NCBI RefSeq assembly: GCF_016428905.1
Contig: NZ_JAELTQ010000008.1
Coordinates: forward strand, 1-64,000
Reading direction: 5' to 3'
Length of the DNA stretch: 64,000 nt
Source of the DNA: Dyella sp. ASV24
Lineage (GTDB): Bacteria; Pseudomonadota; Gammaproteobacteria; Xanthomonadales; Rhodanobacteraceae
The notes beneath the pieces were generated by a model, which saw only the letters and a program-made list of their open reading frames with translations, was not told the origin of the DNA and ran no database searches. How positions within the stretch are numbered: position 1 is the first letter of the stretch; each line of letters opens with the position of its first letter. The translations under genes and the position numbers were made by a program. Below are positions 46,927 through 57,802 of the stretch, in pieces.

Positions 46927-46961
46927 GCGACTGGATTCCGGCCTGCGCCGGAATGACGGCC
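46927..46961. repeat. REP-like element, second of an inverted pair
   Basis: It reads GACTGGATTCCGGCCTGCGC then CGGAATGACGG and can pair with 46831-46866 over more than 30 bp. The pair lies between convergent genes. Confidence 0.75.
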
Positions 46962-47004
46962 ATGAGGGGCGATCGCCAGCTATGGGGAGCTGGGTCCTTA
47001 TGGA

Positions 47005-48675
47005 TCAAACCTGCGCTCGCTCCAACATCTGCTTGGCGTGCGCCCGCGTTTCGCGTGTGATTTCCACACCGCCCAGCATGCGCGCCAATTCATCGCGCCG
47101 GCCATTGGCATCGAGCTTCTCGATGCGCGTGCGAGTGGATTCACCGTCGCTGGCCTTGCTCACGCGCAGATGCGCATGGCCTTGCGCGGCCACCTGCGGC
47201 AAGTGGGTAACGCACAACACCTGGCGTTGCGTGCCGAGTGCGCGCAGTTTCTGGCCGACCACTTCGGCCACGGCGCCGCCGATGCCCGTATCCACTTCGT
47301 CGAACACCATGGTGCCGATGGTGTCCTTGCCGAGCGTGGCTACTTCGATAGCCAGACTGATGCGGGCGAGCTCACCACCCGAGGCGACCTTGCGCAGGGC
47401 GCGCGGCGGCTGGCCGGGGTTGGCGCTGACCAACAGCTCGCAACGTTCGCGGCCCTGCGGATCGGGTTCGCTATCGCTGGTGGCTTCCAGCTCCACCACC
47501 AGGCGGCCGCCGCTCATGCCAAGCTCACCCATCAGGGCACTCACTTCGCCACCCAGTCGGTCGGCCGCTTGCTGGCGCGACGCGCTGAGTTTGGCGGCCT
47601 GCTCGTCATACTGCTGCTGAAGTCGTGTGCGCTGGCCGGCGAGTTTTTCCAGGGCGTCGCCCGCACCTTCCAACTCGTCCAATTCCCCACGCAAGGTGGA
47701 GGCCTTGTCATGGAGTTCGGCGACTGGCACGCGATGGCGACGCGAAAGTTCGTGCAAACGAGTGAGATGCGTGTCGACCTCGGTATAGCGTTCCGGGTCC
47801 AGGTCCACATCAAGCGCGTAACGGCCAAGCCCATCGGCGGCTTCGCTGAGCTGGATGGACGCGTTGTCCAACAGTTCCAGCAGCGGAGCAAGACGGTCGT
47901 CCAGCGCCGCGAGCTTGCTCATTTCCAGTTGGGCCCGTCCCAGTGCGCGGCGCAGTGCGAACTCGCTTTCGCCGTCGAGCAGTTCCACCACACCGCCTGC
48001 GCCTTCGGCCAGCCGGCCGGCGTTGGCCAGTCGCTTGTGGCTGGCTTCCAGCTCGGTGAGGTCGCTGGCGGGCAGGGCCCATTTCTCGAGCTCGCCCAGT
48101 TCGTGGCTCAGCAGCTCAATGCGCTGCTCACGATCGTCGCCGCCACTGAGTTTACGGATGCGGTTGCCCAGCTCGCGCCATTGCTGGGCCAGCTCACGCA
48201 CCTGGGCCACTTGGGCCTCGTTGCCGGCGTAGGCATCGAGCAGTTCCATTTGGTGCGCACGCGAAAGCAGGGCCTGGTGTTCGTGCTGGCCGTGGATCTC
48301 CACCAGCAGGGTGGCGAGTTCACCCAGTTGGCTGGCGTTGGCCGGTCGGCCGTTGATCCAGGCGCGTGAGCTGCCCTCGGCGCGGATGACACGACGCAGC
48401 TGGCAGGCGTCTTCTTCGTCCAGCTCCTCGCGGCGAAGCCATTCACGGGCTTCGGGGAGGTGGGTCAGGTCGAACTCGGCAATGAGCTCCGCGCGGTCGC
48501 TACCAGCCCGCACCATGCCGCTATCGGCGCGGGCGCCGGCGAGCAGCATCAGTGCGTCTACCAGCAGGGACTTGCCCGCACCGGTCTCGCCGCTGACGAC
48601 AGTGAGTCCTGGGCCGAAAGCGATCTCGGCTTCTTCGACGACGGCGAAATGACGAACGTAGAGCGAGGTAAGCAT
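47005..48675 (-). CDS. recN: DNA repair protein RecN
   Basis: RecN is an SMC-like ATPase that acts in recombinational repair of double-strand breaks. The 556-aa protein has Walker A SGETGAGKSLLVDAL near the N-terminus, a long central coiled coil, the ABC signature SGGELARISLAIEV and Walker B MVFDEVDTGIGG. Length is normal. It is divergent from hrcA. Confidence 0.97.
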   Translation of the reverse strand: MLTSLYVRHFAVVEEAEIAFGPGLTVVSGETGAGKSLLVDALMLLAGARADSGMVRAGSDRAELIAEFDLTHLPEAREWLRREELDEEDACQLRRVIRAEGSSRAWINGRPANASQLGELATLLVEIHGQHEHQALLSRAHQMELLDAYAGNEAQVAQVRELAQQWRELGNRIRKLSGGDDREQRIELLSHELGELEKWALPASDLTELEASHKRLANAGRLAEGAGGVVELLDGESEFALRRALGRAQLEMSKLAALDDRLAPLLELLDNASIQLSEAADGLGRYALDVDLDPERYTEVDTHLTRLHELSRRHRVPVAELHDKASTLRGELDELEGAGDALEKLAGQRTRLQQQYDEQAAKLSASRQQAADRLGGEVSALMGELGMSGGRLVVELEATSDSEPDPQGRERCELLVSANPGQPPRALRKVASGGELARISLAIEVATLGKDTIGTMVFDEVDTGIGGAVAEVVGQKLRALGTQRQVLCVTHLPQVAAQGHAHLRVSKASDGESTRTRIEKLDANGRRDELARMLGGVEITRETRAHAKQMLERAQV

Positions 48676-48802
48676 GAGTGGCGACGTGGTGAAGTCGGGG
48701 GATTGTAAGGGGGAGGGGATGGGGGCCGGCTAGTGGGGCGCAGGCCCGGGCGACGACATGGCTCGTCACGCCCCGTTCCGACACGCCTGCCACCCAACCC
48801 AG

Positions 48803-48840
48803 TCCCCATTTCTTGCAAACTTTGCCGCCAGACCTTATTT
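48803..48840 (+). promoter_or_regulatory. Possible sigma-32 promoter of hrcA
   Basis: CTTGCAA (48812-48818) and CCTTATTT (48833-48840) are 14 bp apart, near the sigma-32 layout CTTGAAA-N11 to 16-CCCCATNT. A separate CCCCATTT lies at 48804. No CIRCE operator (TTAGCACTC inverted repeat) is present. Confidence 0.3.
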
Positions 48841-48867
48841 CTTGTCTGTCTCACGGATTGCTACAGC

Positions 48868-49920
48868 ATGCCTGCCGCCCAACTCGATGCCCGCGCACGA
48901 CGCCTGTTGCGCACATTGATTGCCCAATACCTTGCCGACGGCGAGCCGGTAGGGTCGCGCACGCTATCGCGGTCGTCCGGCCTGGATGTGAGCCCGGCGA
49001 CCATCCGTAACATCATGTCGGATCTGGAAGAAGCCGGGCTGGTGGCGTCGCCGCACACCTCCGCCGGCCGTGTACCGACGCCGCGCGGGCTGCGCCTGTT
49101 CGTCGACAGCCTGATCGAGCTGCAGCCCCTGCCGCAGGACGAGATGGCGCGCCTGCGCCGCGAGCTGCCACCGGGCCTCACTACCACGCGCGACCTGCTC
49201 GGCAATGTCTCGACCCTGCTATCGGCGATGACGCAGTTCGCAGGCGTGGTCACGGTGCCACGTCAGGCTGATTTTCCGCTGCGCCATATCGATTTCGTGG
49301 CGTTGCCGGATGCCCGCGTGCTGGTGATCCTGGTGTTTTCGGATAACCAGGTGCAGAACCGCATTGTCCAGCTGGCCAAGCCGCTGGACGGCCGCGAGCT
49401 GGAGCAGGCCGCCAACTATCTCAACGCGCAATTTGCCGGCCTGCGCCTGGACGACATCCGCGCCCATCTGCTGCGTGAGCTGCGCGAGGCCAGTGGGGAA
49501 CTCAACCGGTTGATGTCCAGCGCGGTGGAGCTGGCGGCGGCCTCGTTCGCCCCGCAAGGCGACAGCGACGACGTGCTGGTGAGCGGCCAGACCAACCTGA
49601 TGGGATACTCGGAGTTGGCCAATCTGGAGCGCCTGCGCGAATTGTTCGAGGCGTTCCAGAAGAAGAGCGAGCTACTGCAGCTCATGGAAGTGTGCGCCAA
49701 GGCCCCTGGTGTACGTCTGTTTATCGGCGAAGAATCAGGGTTTGCGGCGCTCGATGGCTGTAGCGTGGTCACGGCCAGCTACGGCACCCAGGGGCGCGTG
49801 CTGGGCGCGGTCGGGGTGATTGGCCCTACCCGCATGGCCTATGAACGGGTGATCCCCGTGGTGCAAGCGACGGCCGGTTTGCTCAGCGACGCCTTGAATC
49901 GCGTCGCGACGACCTTATAA
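48868..49920 (+). CDS. hrcA: Heat-inducible transcription repressor HrcA
   Basis: HrcA represses chaperone genes through the CIRCE operator and is kept active by GroEL. The 350-aa protein has the winged helix (GSRTLSRSSGLDVSPATIRNIM) and the typical SPHTSAGRVPTPRGLRLFVD segment. I use ATG 48868 (MPAAQLDARA). It heads hrcA-grpE-dnaK-dnaJ. No CIRCE site is seen in the window, so its target here is probably groESL elsewhere. Confidence 0.96.
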   Translation: MPAAQLDARARRLLRTLIAQYLADGEPVGSRTLSRSSGLDVSPATIRNIMSDLEEAGLVASPHTSAGRVPTPRGLRLFVDSLIELQPLPQDEMARLRRELPPGLTTTRDLLGNVSTLLSAMTQFAGVVTVPRQADFPLRHIDFVALPDARVLVILVFSDNQVQNRIVQLAKPLDGRELEQAANYLNAQFAGLRLDDIRAHLLRELREASGELNRLMSSAVELAAASFAPQGDSDDVLVSGQTNLMGYSELANLERLRELFEAFQKKSELLQLMEVCAKAPGVRLFIGEESGFAALDGCSVVTASYGTQGRVLGAVGVIGPTRMAYERVIPVVQATAGLLSDALNRVATTL

Positions 49921-50006
49921 CGCGCTCGGGAGGCGGGGTTTTACCCGCAAGTGATTGACGGTTGGTGCCTAGGCGCACCGGCCACGGATAAGGCTTGGAG
50001 TGATTC

Positions 50007-50540
50007 ATGCAAAGCAACGATCCAACGGCGTCCACTGGGACGCAGAGCCCAGGTGGGCAGGGTGACGCGACCGGCGTAGAGCTGGAAGCGCTGAAGGCAC
50101 GTATCGCCGAACTGGAAGCGACCAACGTTGACTTGCGCGACACCGTGTTGCGCGAGAAGGCGGAGATCGAGAACCAGCGCCGTCGCCTGCATCGTGACGT
50201 CGAGCAGGCTCGCCGTTTTGCCAACGAAAAGCTGCTGAACGAGCTGCTGCCGGTGTACGACGGTCTCGAGCGCGGCCTGGAAGTGGAAGGCGGCGATGTG
50301 GCCAGCGTGCGCGAGGGCATCGCCTTGACGCTGAAGTCGTTGCTGAAAATTGCCGAGAACAATGGCCTGGTGCAGGTCGATCCGGTGGGTCAGCCGCTGG
50401 ATCCGGAAAGGCACCACGCCGTGAGCATGGTGGAGGCCCCGGGCGCGGCCCCCAACACGGTCGTCAACGTGCTCCAGAAGGGCTACGTGCTGAACGACCG
50501 GCTTCTGCGCCCCGCGTTGGTGGCGGTCGCCAAGGAATAA
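50007..50540 (+). CDS. grpE: GrpE nucleotide-exchange factor
   Basis: GrpE is the nucleotide-exchange partner of DnaK. The 177-aa protein has a disordered N-terminus, a long coiled coil (ELEALKARIAELEATNVDLR) and the family region LLPVYDGLERGLE, with C-terminal VLQKGYVLNDRLLRPALV. It lies 86 bp after hrcA and 159 bp before dnaK. Confidence 0.97.
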   Translation: MQSNDPTASTGTQSPGGQGDATGVELEALKARIAELEATNVDLRDTVLREKAEIENQRRRLHRDVEQARRFANEKLLNELLPVYDGLERGLEVEGGDVASVREGIALTLKSLLKIAENNGLVQVDPVGQPLDPERHHAVSMVEAPGAAPNTVVNVLQKGYVLNDRLLRPALVAVAKE

Positions 50541-50619
50541 CGCTCCGGTCCGTGGTCGAGGACGCCTGAACGGCGTCCCCTGCGGGCTTCGGCGGAAAGG
50601 CATACGGGGTCTTGCCGGC

Positions 50620-50648
50620 ATTGAGATGAAACGTGCCGAGCCCCATCT
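50620..50648 (+). promoter_or_regulatory. Candidate sigma-32 promoter of dnaK
   Basis: ATTGAGA (50620-50626) and CCCCATCT (50641-50648) are 14 bp apart. The -10 box fits the CCCCATNT consensus exactly. The -35 box is weaker. It lies 52 bp before the dnaK start. Confidence 0.5.
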
Positions 50649-50699
50649 GAAAACCAGTCGCGGCCGAGGGGTCGCTTAAAGAATTCGGGAGTAGACAAC

Positions 50700-52625
<1,926 letters not shown>

Positions 52626-52655
52626 TATTGGCCGATCGGCACTGCCGATCTGACG

Positions 52656-52695
52656 CAGCCCGCGTCCGGACTCAAGTCTGGTCGCGGGCTGTTTG
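52656..52695 (+). terminator. Hairpin after dnaK, partial terminator
   Basis: CAGCCCGCG (52656-52664) and CGCGGGCTG (52683-52691) form a 9-bp stem with an inner GGACT/AGTCT pair, followed by TTTGTTG. It could lower readthrough from dnaK to dnaJ. Confidence 0.6.
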
Positions 52696-52707
52696 TTGAG
52701 GAGACAT

Positions 52708-52740
52708 GGATCGCTCGATTCATGTGGAAGTGAGCGATCC
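52708..52740 (+). promoter_or_regulatory. Hairpin abutting the dnaJ start, candidate RNA thermometer
   Basis: GGATCGCTC (52708-52716) and GAGCGATCC (52732-52740) form a perfect 9-bp stem. The right arm ends one base before an in-frame ATG at 52741. The 15-nt loop holds GTGGAAG, the best ribosome-binding sequence for that ATG. The location suggests control of dnaJ translation by folding. Confidence 0.45.
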
Positions 52741-52755
52741 ATGCCGGATGCAACG

Positions 52756-53883
52756 ATGAGCAAGCGCGATTACTACGAAATCCTTGGGGTGGAACGCACC
52801 GTCACCGAGGTCGAACTGAAGAAGTCGTTCCGTCGACTGGCGATGAAGTACCACCCGGATCGTTGTCCGGACGATCCGCATGCGCAGGAGAAGTTCAAGG
52901 AGGCCAAGGAGGCCTACGAAGTGCTGTCCGACGCGCAGAAGCGCGCTATGTATGACCAGCACGGTCACGCCGCTTTCGAGCATGGCATGGGCGGTGGCCG
53001 CGGCGGCTTTGGCGACATGGGCGACATCTTCGGGGATATCTTTGGCGATATTTTCGGCATGGGCGGTGGTGGCGGGCGTGGACGTTCGCGCCGCGGCTCC
53101 GACCTGCGTTACATCATGGATCTCGATCTGGAAGAGGCAGTATTCGGCGTCGAGCGGAAGATCGAGATTCCCACCCAGGTCAACTGCCACCATTGCAACG
53201 GCAGCGGTTCGGCGGATGGCAAGACGGTGACCTGCAAGACCTGCGCTGGCCACGGCCGCGTACGTATGCAGAACGGCATCTTTTCGATTCAGCAGGCCTG
53301 CCCGCATTGCGGTGGCAGCGGTCAGTCGATCGAGAAGCCCTGCCGTCAGTGCGATGGTGAAGGGCGCCTGGAAGAAACCCGTGCGCTCTCGGTGAATATT
53401 CCGGCTGGCGTGGACAACGGGGATCGCATCCGCCTCACGGGGCAGGGTGAAGCCGGGCCGGCAGGTGGCGAAGCTGGCGACCTCTATGTGGAGGTGCGCG
53501 TGCGCGAACACGCTATCTTCCAGCGTGAGGGTAATGACCTTCACTGCGAGTTGCCGATCCGCTTCGCACAGGCGGCCCTTGGCGCGGAACTGCTGGTGCC
53601 GACGCTGGAAGGCGAGGTGCCGATCAATATCCCGCCGGAGACACAGACCGGGCAGATGTTCCGACTGCGCGGGCGTGGCGTGAAATCCGTGCGCAGCACC
53701 CGGACCGGTGACCTCATCTGCCGCGTCGTAGTAGAAACGCCGGTGCGCCTGACCAAGCAGCAGCGCGAATTGCTGGAACAGCTTGAGTCCACGTTCGCGG
53801 ATGATGACGGAGAGAAACACACGCCACGGGCCAAGACCTGGGTCGATGGTGTCAAGCAGTTCTGGTCGCGTGTGACCTCCTGA
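52756..53883 (+). CDS. dnaJ: Chaperone DnaJ (Hsp40)
   Basis: DnaJ delivers clients to DnaK and triggers its ATPase. The 375-aa protein has a J domain with HPD in [11 protein letters not shown], a Gly/Phe region with repeated GDIF units, four CxxCxGxG zinc motifs (for example [24 protein letters not shown]) and C-terminal substrate domains. I use ATG 52756 ([11 protein letters not shown]). An in-frame ATG at 52741 would add five residues (MPDAT) and lies right after a hairpin. Confidence 0.97.
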   Translation: MSKRDYYEILGVERTVTEVELKKSFRRLAMKYHPDRCPDDPHAQEKFKEAKEAYEVLSDAQKRAMYDQHGHAAFEHGMGGGRGGFGDMGDIFGDIFGDIFGMGGGGGRGRSRRGSDLRYIMDLDLEEAVFGVERKIEIPTQVNCHHCNGSGSADGKTVTCKTCAGHGRVRMQNGIFSIQQACPHCGGSGQSIEKPCRQCDGEGRLEETRALSVNIPAGVDNGDRIRLTGQGEAGPAGGEAGDLYVEVRVREHAIFQREGNDLHCELPIRFAQAALGAELLVPTLEGEVPINIPPETQTGQMFRLRGRGVKSVRSTRTGDLICRVVVETPVRLTKQQRELLEQLESTFADDDGEKHTPRAKTWVDGVKQFWSRVTS

Positions 53884-53909
53884 ATTTCGCTTGATACAGG
53901 TATATGTAG

Positions 53910-53940
53910 AGCCCCGGTTTCCGCCGGGGCTTTTCTTTTG
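53910..53940 (+). terminator. Intrinsic terminator of dnaJ
   Basis: GCCCCGG and CCGGGGC form the stem around TTTCCG, followed by TTTTCTTTT. It closes the heat-shock unit. Confidence 0.88.
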
Positions 53941-54028
53941 GCCGTCTGTTCGCACGGCATCGTGCACGCCGATGCCCGCAGGCAGTAGCATCGACTCTCC
54001 CGTGCCTGCCCGTTCCAAGGAATTGCTT

Positions 54029-54832
54029 ATGACCAAGCCCGTTCGCCTCGCTATCAATGGCGCCACCGGCCGCATGGGACAGGCTTTGCTCGCGCTGGTG
54101 AAAGACGACGCTCGCTTCACCCTCGTTGCTGCTCTCGCTTCGCCAACATCCTCGAAGTTGGGGCAGCCTATCGATGTCTGCGCTGGCGCCTTGGCCTATA
54201 CGCACGAATGGCCTTCCGCCGGTTCGCTAGACGTGATCGTGGATTTCAGCGGCCCGGCGGGCCTTGCCGAAGCACTCACTTACTGTGAGTCGAACGGTAC
54301 GGCTTTGGTGACCGGAACGACGGGGCTGGATGCGAGCTTCGCCCAGCGACTGAGCGCCTCGGCTTCCCGGATCGCGTTGCTGCGCGCCGCCAACTTCAGC
54401 TTGGGCGTGGCCGTGCTGACGCGTTTGCTTCGCCAGGCGGCAGCGTCGCTGCCGGACTGGGATCTGGACATCATCGAGGCACACCACAATCGCAAGGAGG
54501 ACGCCCCCTCCGGTACGGCGTTGGCGTTGGGCGAGGCGGCTGCTTCGGCGCGTGGTACCTCGTTACGCGAAAGTGCGGTGTATGCGCGCGAAGGGCGTGT
54601 TGGTCCGCGCGAGCTTGGCACGATCGGTTTCGCCGTGGTGCGCGGTGGCGATGTGGTTGGTGAGCACGAAGCATGGTTGATGGGGCAGGGCGAACGCATC
54701 GAGCTTAGCCATCGCGCCACGGATCGCTCGATTTTTGCGCGTGGCGCGCTGGAAGCGGCGTGCTGGCTCAGTGGCCGTGGGGCCGGGGATTACGACCTGG
54801 ACGCCATGCTTGCCGATCGCTCCCCGCGCTGA
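54029..54832 (+). CDS. dapB: 4-hydroxy-tetrahydrodipicolinate reductase
   Basis: DapB makes tetrahydrodipicolinate in the lysine and meso-diaminopimelate pathway. The 267-aa protein has NGATGRMGQAL for nucleotide binding, TGTTGLD, and the active-site segment EAHHNRKEDAPSGTAL. I use ATG 54029 with AAGGA upstream. It follows the dnaJ terminator and is before carA in the order seen in Xanthomonadales, though four genes intervene here. Confidence 0.96.
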   Translation: MTKPVRLAINGATGRMGQALLALVKDDARFTLVAALASPTSSKLGQPIDVCAGALAYTHEWPSAGSLDVIVDFSGPAGLAEALTYCESNGTALVTGTTGLDASFAQRLSASASRIALLRAANFSLGVAVLTRLLRQAAASLPDWDLDIIEAHHNRKEDAPSGTALALGEAAASARGTSLRESAVYAREGRVGPRELGTIGFAVVRGGDVVGEHEAWLMGQGERIELSHRATDRSIFARGALEAACWLSGRGAGDYDLDAMLADRSPR

Positions 54833-54847
54833 GCGGACCCTGGCGAC

Positions 54848-54877
54848 TTGCCCCGGGCGCACATCAGCGCCTAAAAT
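54848..54877 (+). promoter_or_regulatory. Promoter of the riboswitch-antiporter unit
   Basis: TTGCCC (54848-54853) and TAAAAT (54872-54877) are 18 bp apart, about 10 bp before the start of the riboswitch. Confidence 0.5.
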
Positions 54878-54883
54878 CGCCCT

Positions 54884-55104
54884 GATTGTCATTGGGGAGT
54901 AGCCATCCTCACCCCCTCGCAACTGGTCAACAGCTGCGACTTCAGAGGAATCCGCGTCAACAGACTTGAAGCTTCGGCTTCATGGCGTGGATGGTGGCGG
55001 TGCCGTCAGGCACCCGCAGCCCGGCGAGACCTTTGGCCACGACGCGCTCACCCGGCCGGGCGAGCTCGCGTCGCTGAGCCAATGGTTTTCCGCTCGCCCG
55101 GCCT
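54884..55104 (+). promoter_or_regulatory. yybP-ykoY (Mn2+) riboswitch with expression platform
   Basis: Three conserved sequences of the yybP-ykoY class occur in order: GGGGAGTAGCC (54894-54904), GTCAACAGAC (near 54956) and CGAGACCTTTGGCC (55024-55037). In solved examples the first and last dock around Mn2+. P1 would pair GTCATTGG with CCTTTGGC, with two U-U mismatches. Downstream, GGCCGGGCGAGC (55053-55064) is perfectly complementary to GCTCGCCCGGCC (55091-55102), whose end lies 12 nt before the antiporter ATG. The same left arm can fold instead with GACGCG-CTCACCCGG just before it. The two folds exclude each other, as expected of a switch. Confidence 0.82.
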
Positions 55105-55114
55105 TGGAAAAAAC

Positions 55115-56119
55115 ATGCTTATTGCGTTGTTGTTCCTGCTTTCGGCCGGTGCGATCTATCTCGCGTGCGAGTACTTCGTCAACGGCGTGGAGTGGTTCGG
55201 CCAGAAGCTCAACCTGGGCGCCACAGCCACGGGCACTATCCTCGCCGCCTTCGGTACAGCACTCCCTGAGAGCGCGGTGACGTTCGTGGCCGTCATTCTC
55301 GGCAAGACCCCTGAGCAGAAGGACATCGGCGTGGGTGCGGCGCTGGGTGGTCCACTGGTCCTCGCCACCATTGCTTATGCAGTCGTCGGCGTGGCGCTAT
55401 GGGCCAATCGCCGTCGCCTGCAGCGCGCTGATCATGCCGTGCGGGTGGAGCATGGCCGGCTGGCACGCGATCAGTCATGGTTCCTGGCGATCTTCGTGGT
55501 GAAGTGCGGACTCGGTCTGATCGCTTTCGCCTTCAAGCCGTGGCTCGGCGTGTTGTTCCTGCTGGCCTATGGTTTCTACGTTTGGCGCGAGTTGAAGACG
55601 TCCGACACGGCCCCTGAGGAAGAAGAGCTCGAGCCGCTGAAGTTCCAGCCGAAAGCAGTCGATCCGTCCTTATGGTGGGTTGTCCTGCAGACGACGCTGG
55701 CGCTGGTGGTGATTGCATTTGCCTCGCATACCTTCGTCAAGCAGATCGAAGCCATCGGCGTGGCGTTGCAGCTGTCACCTCATCTTGTCGCCCTGGTGCT
55801 TAGCCCTGTCGCTACGGAGCTGCCCGAAACCATGAATGCGCTGATCTGGGTGCGGCAGGGTAAAGAACGCCTGGCTCTCGCCAATATTTCCGGCGCCATG
55901 ATGATTCAGGCGACCATTCCTAGTTCGTTGGCCCTGTTCGCGACGCCGTGGTTGTTTGATGCGCCGCTGATGGTTGCCGGAGTGCTCACGGGTGTGGCTG
56001 TGATCTATCTGTGGTGGCTGTTCCGCCGTGGACGTGTGGATGCACGTTGGCTTGTGCCCGTGGGCGCGCTGTACGGGGTGTTTGCGGCCTATGTGGCCTG
56101 GCATTTCTATGCGGGCTGA
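55115..56119 (+). CDS. CaCA-family cation antiporter, probable Mn2+-responsive exporter
   Basis: The 334-aa protein has about ten helices in two halves, each with an alpha repeat: GTALPESAVTFVAVILG and SPVATELPETMNALIW. This is the calcium/cation antiporter superfamily (YrbG-like), usually Na+/Ca2+ or H+/Ca2+ exchange. The riboswitch upstream points to manganese as the cation that controls it, so export of Mn2+ is a reasonable inference. An acidic cytoplasmic loop (APEEEELEP) separates the halves. The ATG at 55115 has only a weak GGAA ribosome-binding site, fitting translational control. Confidence 0.88.
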   Translation: MLIALLFLLSAGAIYLACEYFVNGVEWFGQKLNLGATATGTILAAFGTALPESAVTFVAVILGKTPEQKDIGVGAALGGPLVLATIAYAVVGVALWANRRRLQRADHAVRVEHGRLARDQSWFLAIFVVKCGLGLIAFAFKPWLGVLFLLAYGFYVWRELKTSDTAPEEEELEPLKFQPKAVDPSLWWVVLQTTLALVVIAFASHTFVKQIEAIGVALQLSPHLVALVLSPVATELPETMNALIWVRQGKERLALANISGAMMIQATIPSSLALFATPWLFDAPLMVAGVLTGVAVIYLWWLFRRGRVDARWLVPVGALYGVFAAYVAWHFYAG

Positions 56120-56856
56120 CCGTTCGCTCCCATGATTCTGCGTTGACGAAGACGCCAGATCAGCGGATACGCCACGACGATCAGCAAGGGCGAGGAGAGG
56201 CCATTCCATGCGGTCAGTCGAATCGTGTGTCGGAGCTGGCTGGCGTCGTCGCCGGGATTCCAGGTGACGGCGAACGTCAGTGATGCGGTCAAGATGGCCG
56301 CAACCACCAGTGACACCATCAGCCAGCTTGTTGGCACCCCCGCACGCATGTCGCGCACAAGCCGCTGGCGCGCGGGCCATGCGGCGGCGGCCAACAAGAG
56401 CAGCCCCGCAACGCTGCTGACGTACTGCAAGAGGTTGGCGCTGGAAATGGCTGCGTGACCGATCCAGAACAATGGTTGTCCCAGTGCGGGTAGGTAGGCG
56501 CCGATACCGTAGTTGGCGTGGGTGCAGCCATCCCACGCCAGGTGCGTAAGCGAACCGATGGTTAGCGCGAGCATCACGCGCCATAGCGCCGGCATGGGCC
56601 GTGTCTCGCCTCCGGACACGGTGGCGGATGTCCACAGGGGGCGCCACCACCGCCACAGCAGCCAGCCCACCGGCAGACAAAACAGCGGCAGGCTGATCAG
56701 GTGGTGGCTGGGTAGCGGCCACTGCTTGCGCAATAGCGGGAGGAAGTAGTGCAGGTCCGGCATCATGCTGCCTATCGCCAGGGCAGCGAACTCGTCGACG
56801 CTGCAGCGCCGACGCAACGGCAATACAGCGGCGACGTGGCTTAGGGTGAATGGCAT
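56107..56856 (-). CDS. DUF4184-family membrane protein
   Basis: The 249-aa protein starts MPFTLSHVAAVLPLRR and has SMMPDLHYFLPLL and LTHLAWDGCTH. These His/Asp patterns are typical of DUF4184, a family with about six helices and likely metal-binding residues, perhaps a membrane hydrolase. The function is unknown. Its end overlaps the end of the antiporter gene by 13 bp in a convergent layout. Confidence 0.85.
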   Translation of the reverse strand: MPFTLSHVAAVLPLRRRCSVDEFAALAIGSMMPDLHYFLPLLRKQWPLPSHHLISLPLFCLPVGWLLWRWWRPLWTSATVSGGETRPMPALWRVMLALTIGSLTHLAWDGCTHANYGIGAYLPALGQPLFWIGHAAISSANLLQYVSSVAGLLLLAAAAWPARQRLVRDMRAGVPTSWLMVSLVVAAILTASLTFAVTWNPGDDASQLRHTIRLTAWNGLSSPLLIVVAYPLIWRLRQRRIMGANGQPA

Positions 56857-57001
56857 GGCGGATCACCGTGGTCGATGCCGCGTCACTCTATGCGGGGGTC
56901 GGGCCATGCCCGTGGCCGAAAGGTGGCGATGAAGGGCCACAGGATCGATCATTTGCTGACGTGCTTGCTGCAAGCGCGCGTTGCCGTAAGGCAGTAGTGC
57001 T

Positions 57002-57754
57002 TCAGGATTGGCCCAGTCGCGCCAGTTCCGACCGTGCCGCCCTCAGCCACGATTGCTCTTTGCGCCGATAGTAGCCGGGCATCAATTTGGCCCGGTTGAG
57101 CAGGGACTCCAGTACGGCGCGTGCCTCAGCGTCGCGTTGCCGCCTGGCGAGCAAGGTGGCGTAGCGATAGCGACCTTCTTCGCCAGGATAGCTGTCGGCC
57201 AGTACGCGGTACTCCTCCAGTGCCGCCTCGAACTCCCCAAGCTCTTCCAGGCTGCGTGCGTAGAGCAGATGTCCCTCGCTGGACTTGTAGCCTGGATTGG
57301 CACTGATCAACGCATCCAGCGTGGCCCGAGTGGCCGCGAAATCACCCTGACCAGCCTGGGCGTGTGCCAAGCCGAGCATGAAATCGGGTTCGGTCGCATA
57401 CATGCCTACAAGTAGGCCCTGATACAGCTCGCGCGCGTTCTCGTAATCGCCGAGCTTGAGGCTTTCATCGGCAAGCCGGCGGCGATTGTCTACGGTGTTG
57501 CTCAGTTCAAGCCGGCGCTGCAATTCGCGCTTGCGCCGCTGTGGATCGATGGCATGCAGTGCCTTGCTGGCCGCCTTGCGCCCGCGTGGATCGTGGCGGA
57601 GGTCGGGAATGACCGCCACCAACAGATACACCGCAACCGCGAGATAGGAGCCGATCAGGATCAGCCAGATCCAGTACAGCGGACGGCCGCTGCGCACGAC
57701 ATGGACGGCGCAAGCGATCTGCAGGGCAATAGAGAGCAAGAAAACGATAGGCAT
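57002..57754 (-). CDS. Membrane-anchored TPR protein
   Basis: The 250-aa protein has two N-terminal membrane helices (residues 2-18 and 26-50), a basic linker (DPQRRKRELQRRLEL), and about four tetratricopeptide-like repeats to the C-terminus. It probably acts as a scaffold at the inner membrane. No partner can be named. It is 48 bp from the next leftward gene and may be cotranscribed with it. Confidence 0.75.
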   Translation of the reverse strand: MPIVFLLSIALQIACAVHVVRSGRPLYWIWLILIGSYLAVAVYLLVAVIPDLRHDPRGRKAASKALHAIDPQRRKRELQRRLELSNTVDNRRRLADESLKLGDYENARELYQGLLVGMYATEPDFMLGLAHAQAGQGDFAATRATLDALISANPGYKSSEGHLLYARSLEELGEFEAALEEYRVLADSYPGEEGRYRYATLLARRQRDAEARAVLESLLNRAKLMPGYYRRKEQSWLRAARSELARLGQS

Positions 57755-57802
57755 ACCTAATCCTTGGATGCGATGTCAGCCTGGGTGCAAGGCGGCGCGT
57801 AC

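Noticed and set aside
48680-48868. CIRCE operator upstream of hrcA
   Set aside because: No TTAGCACTC-type inverted repeat is present in this gap.
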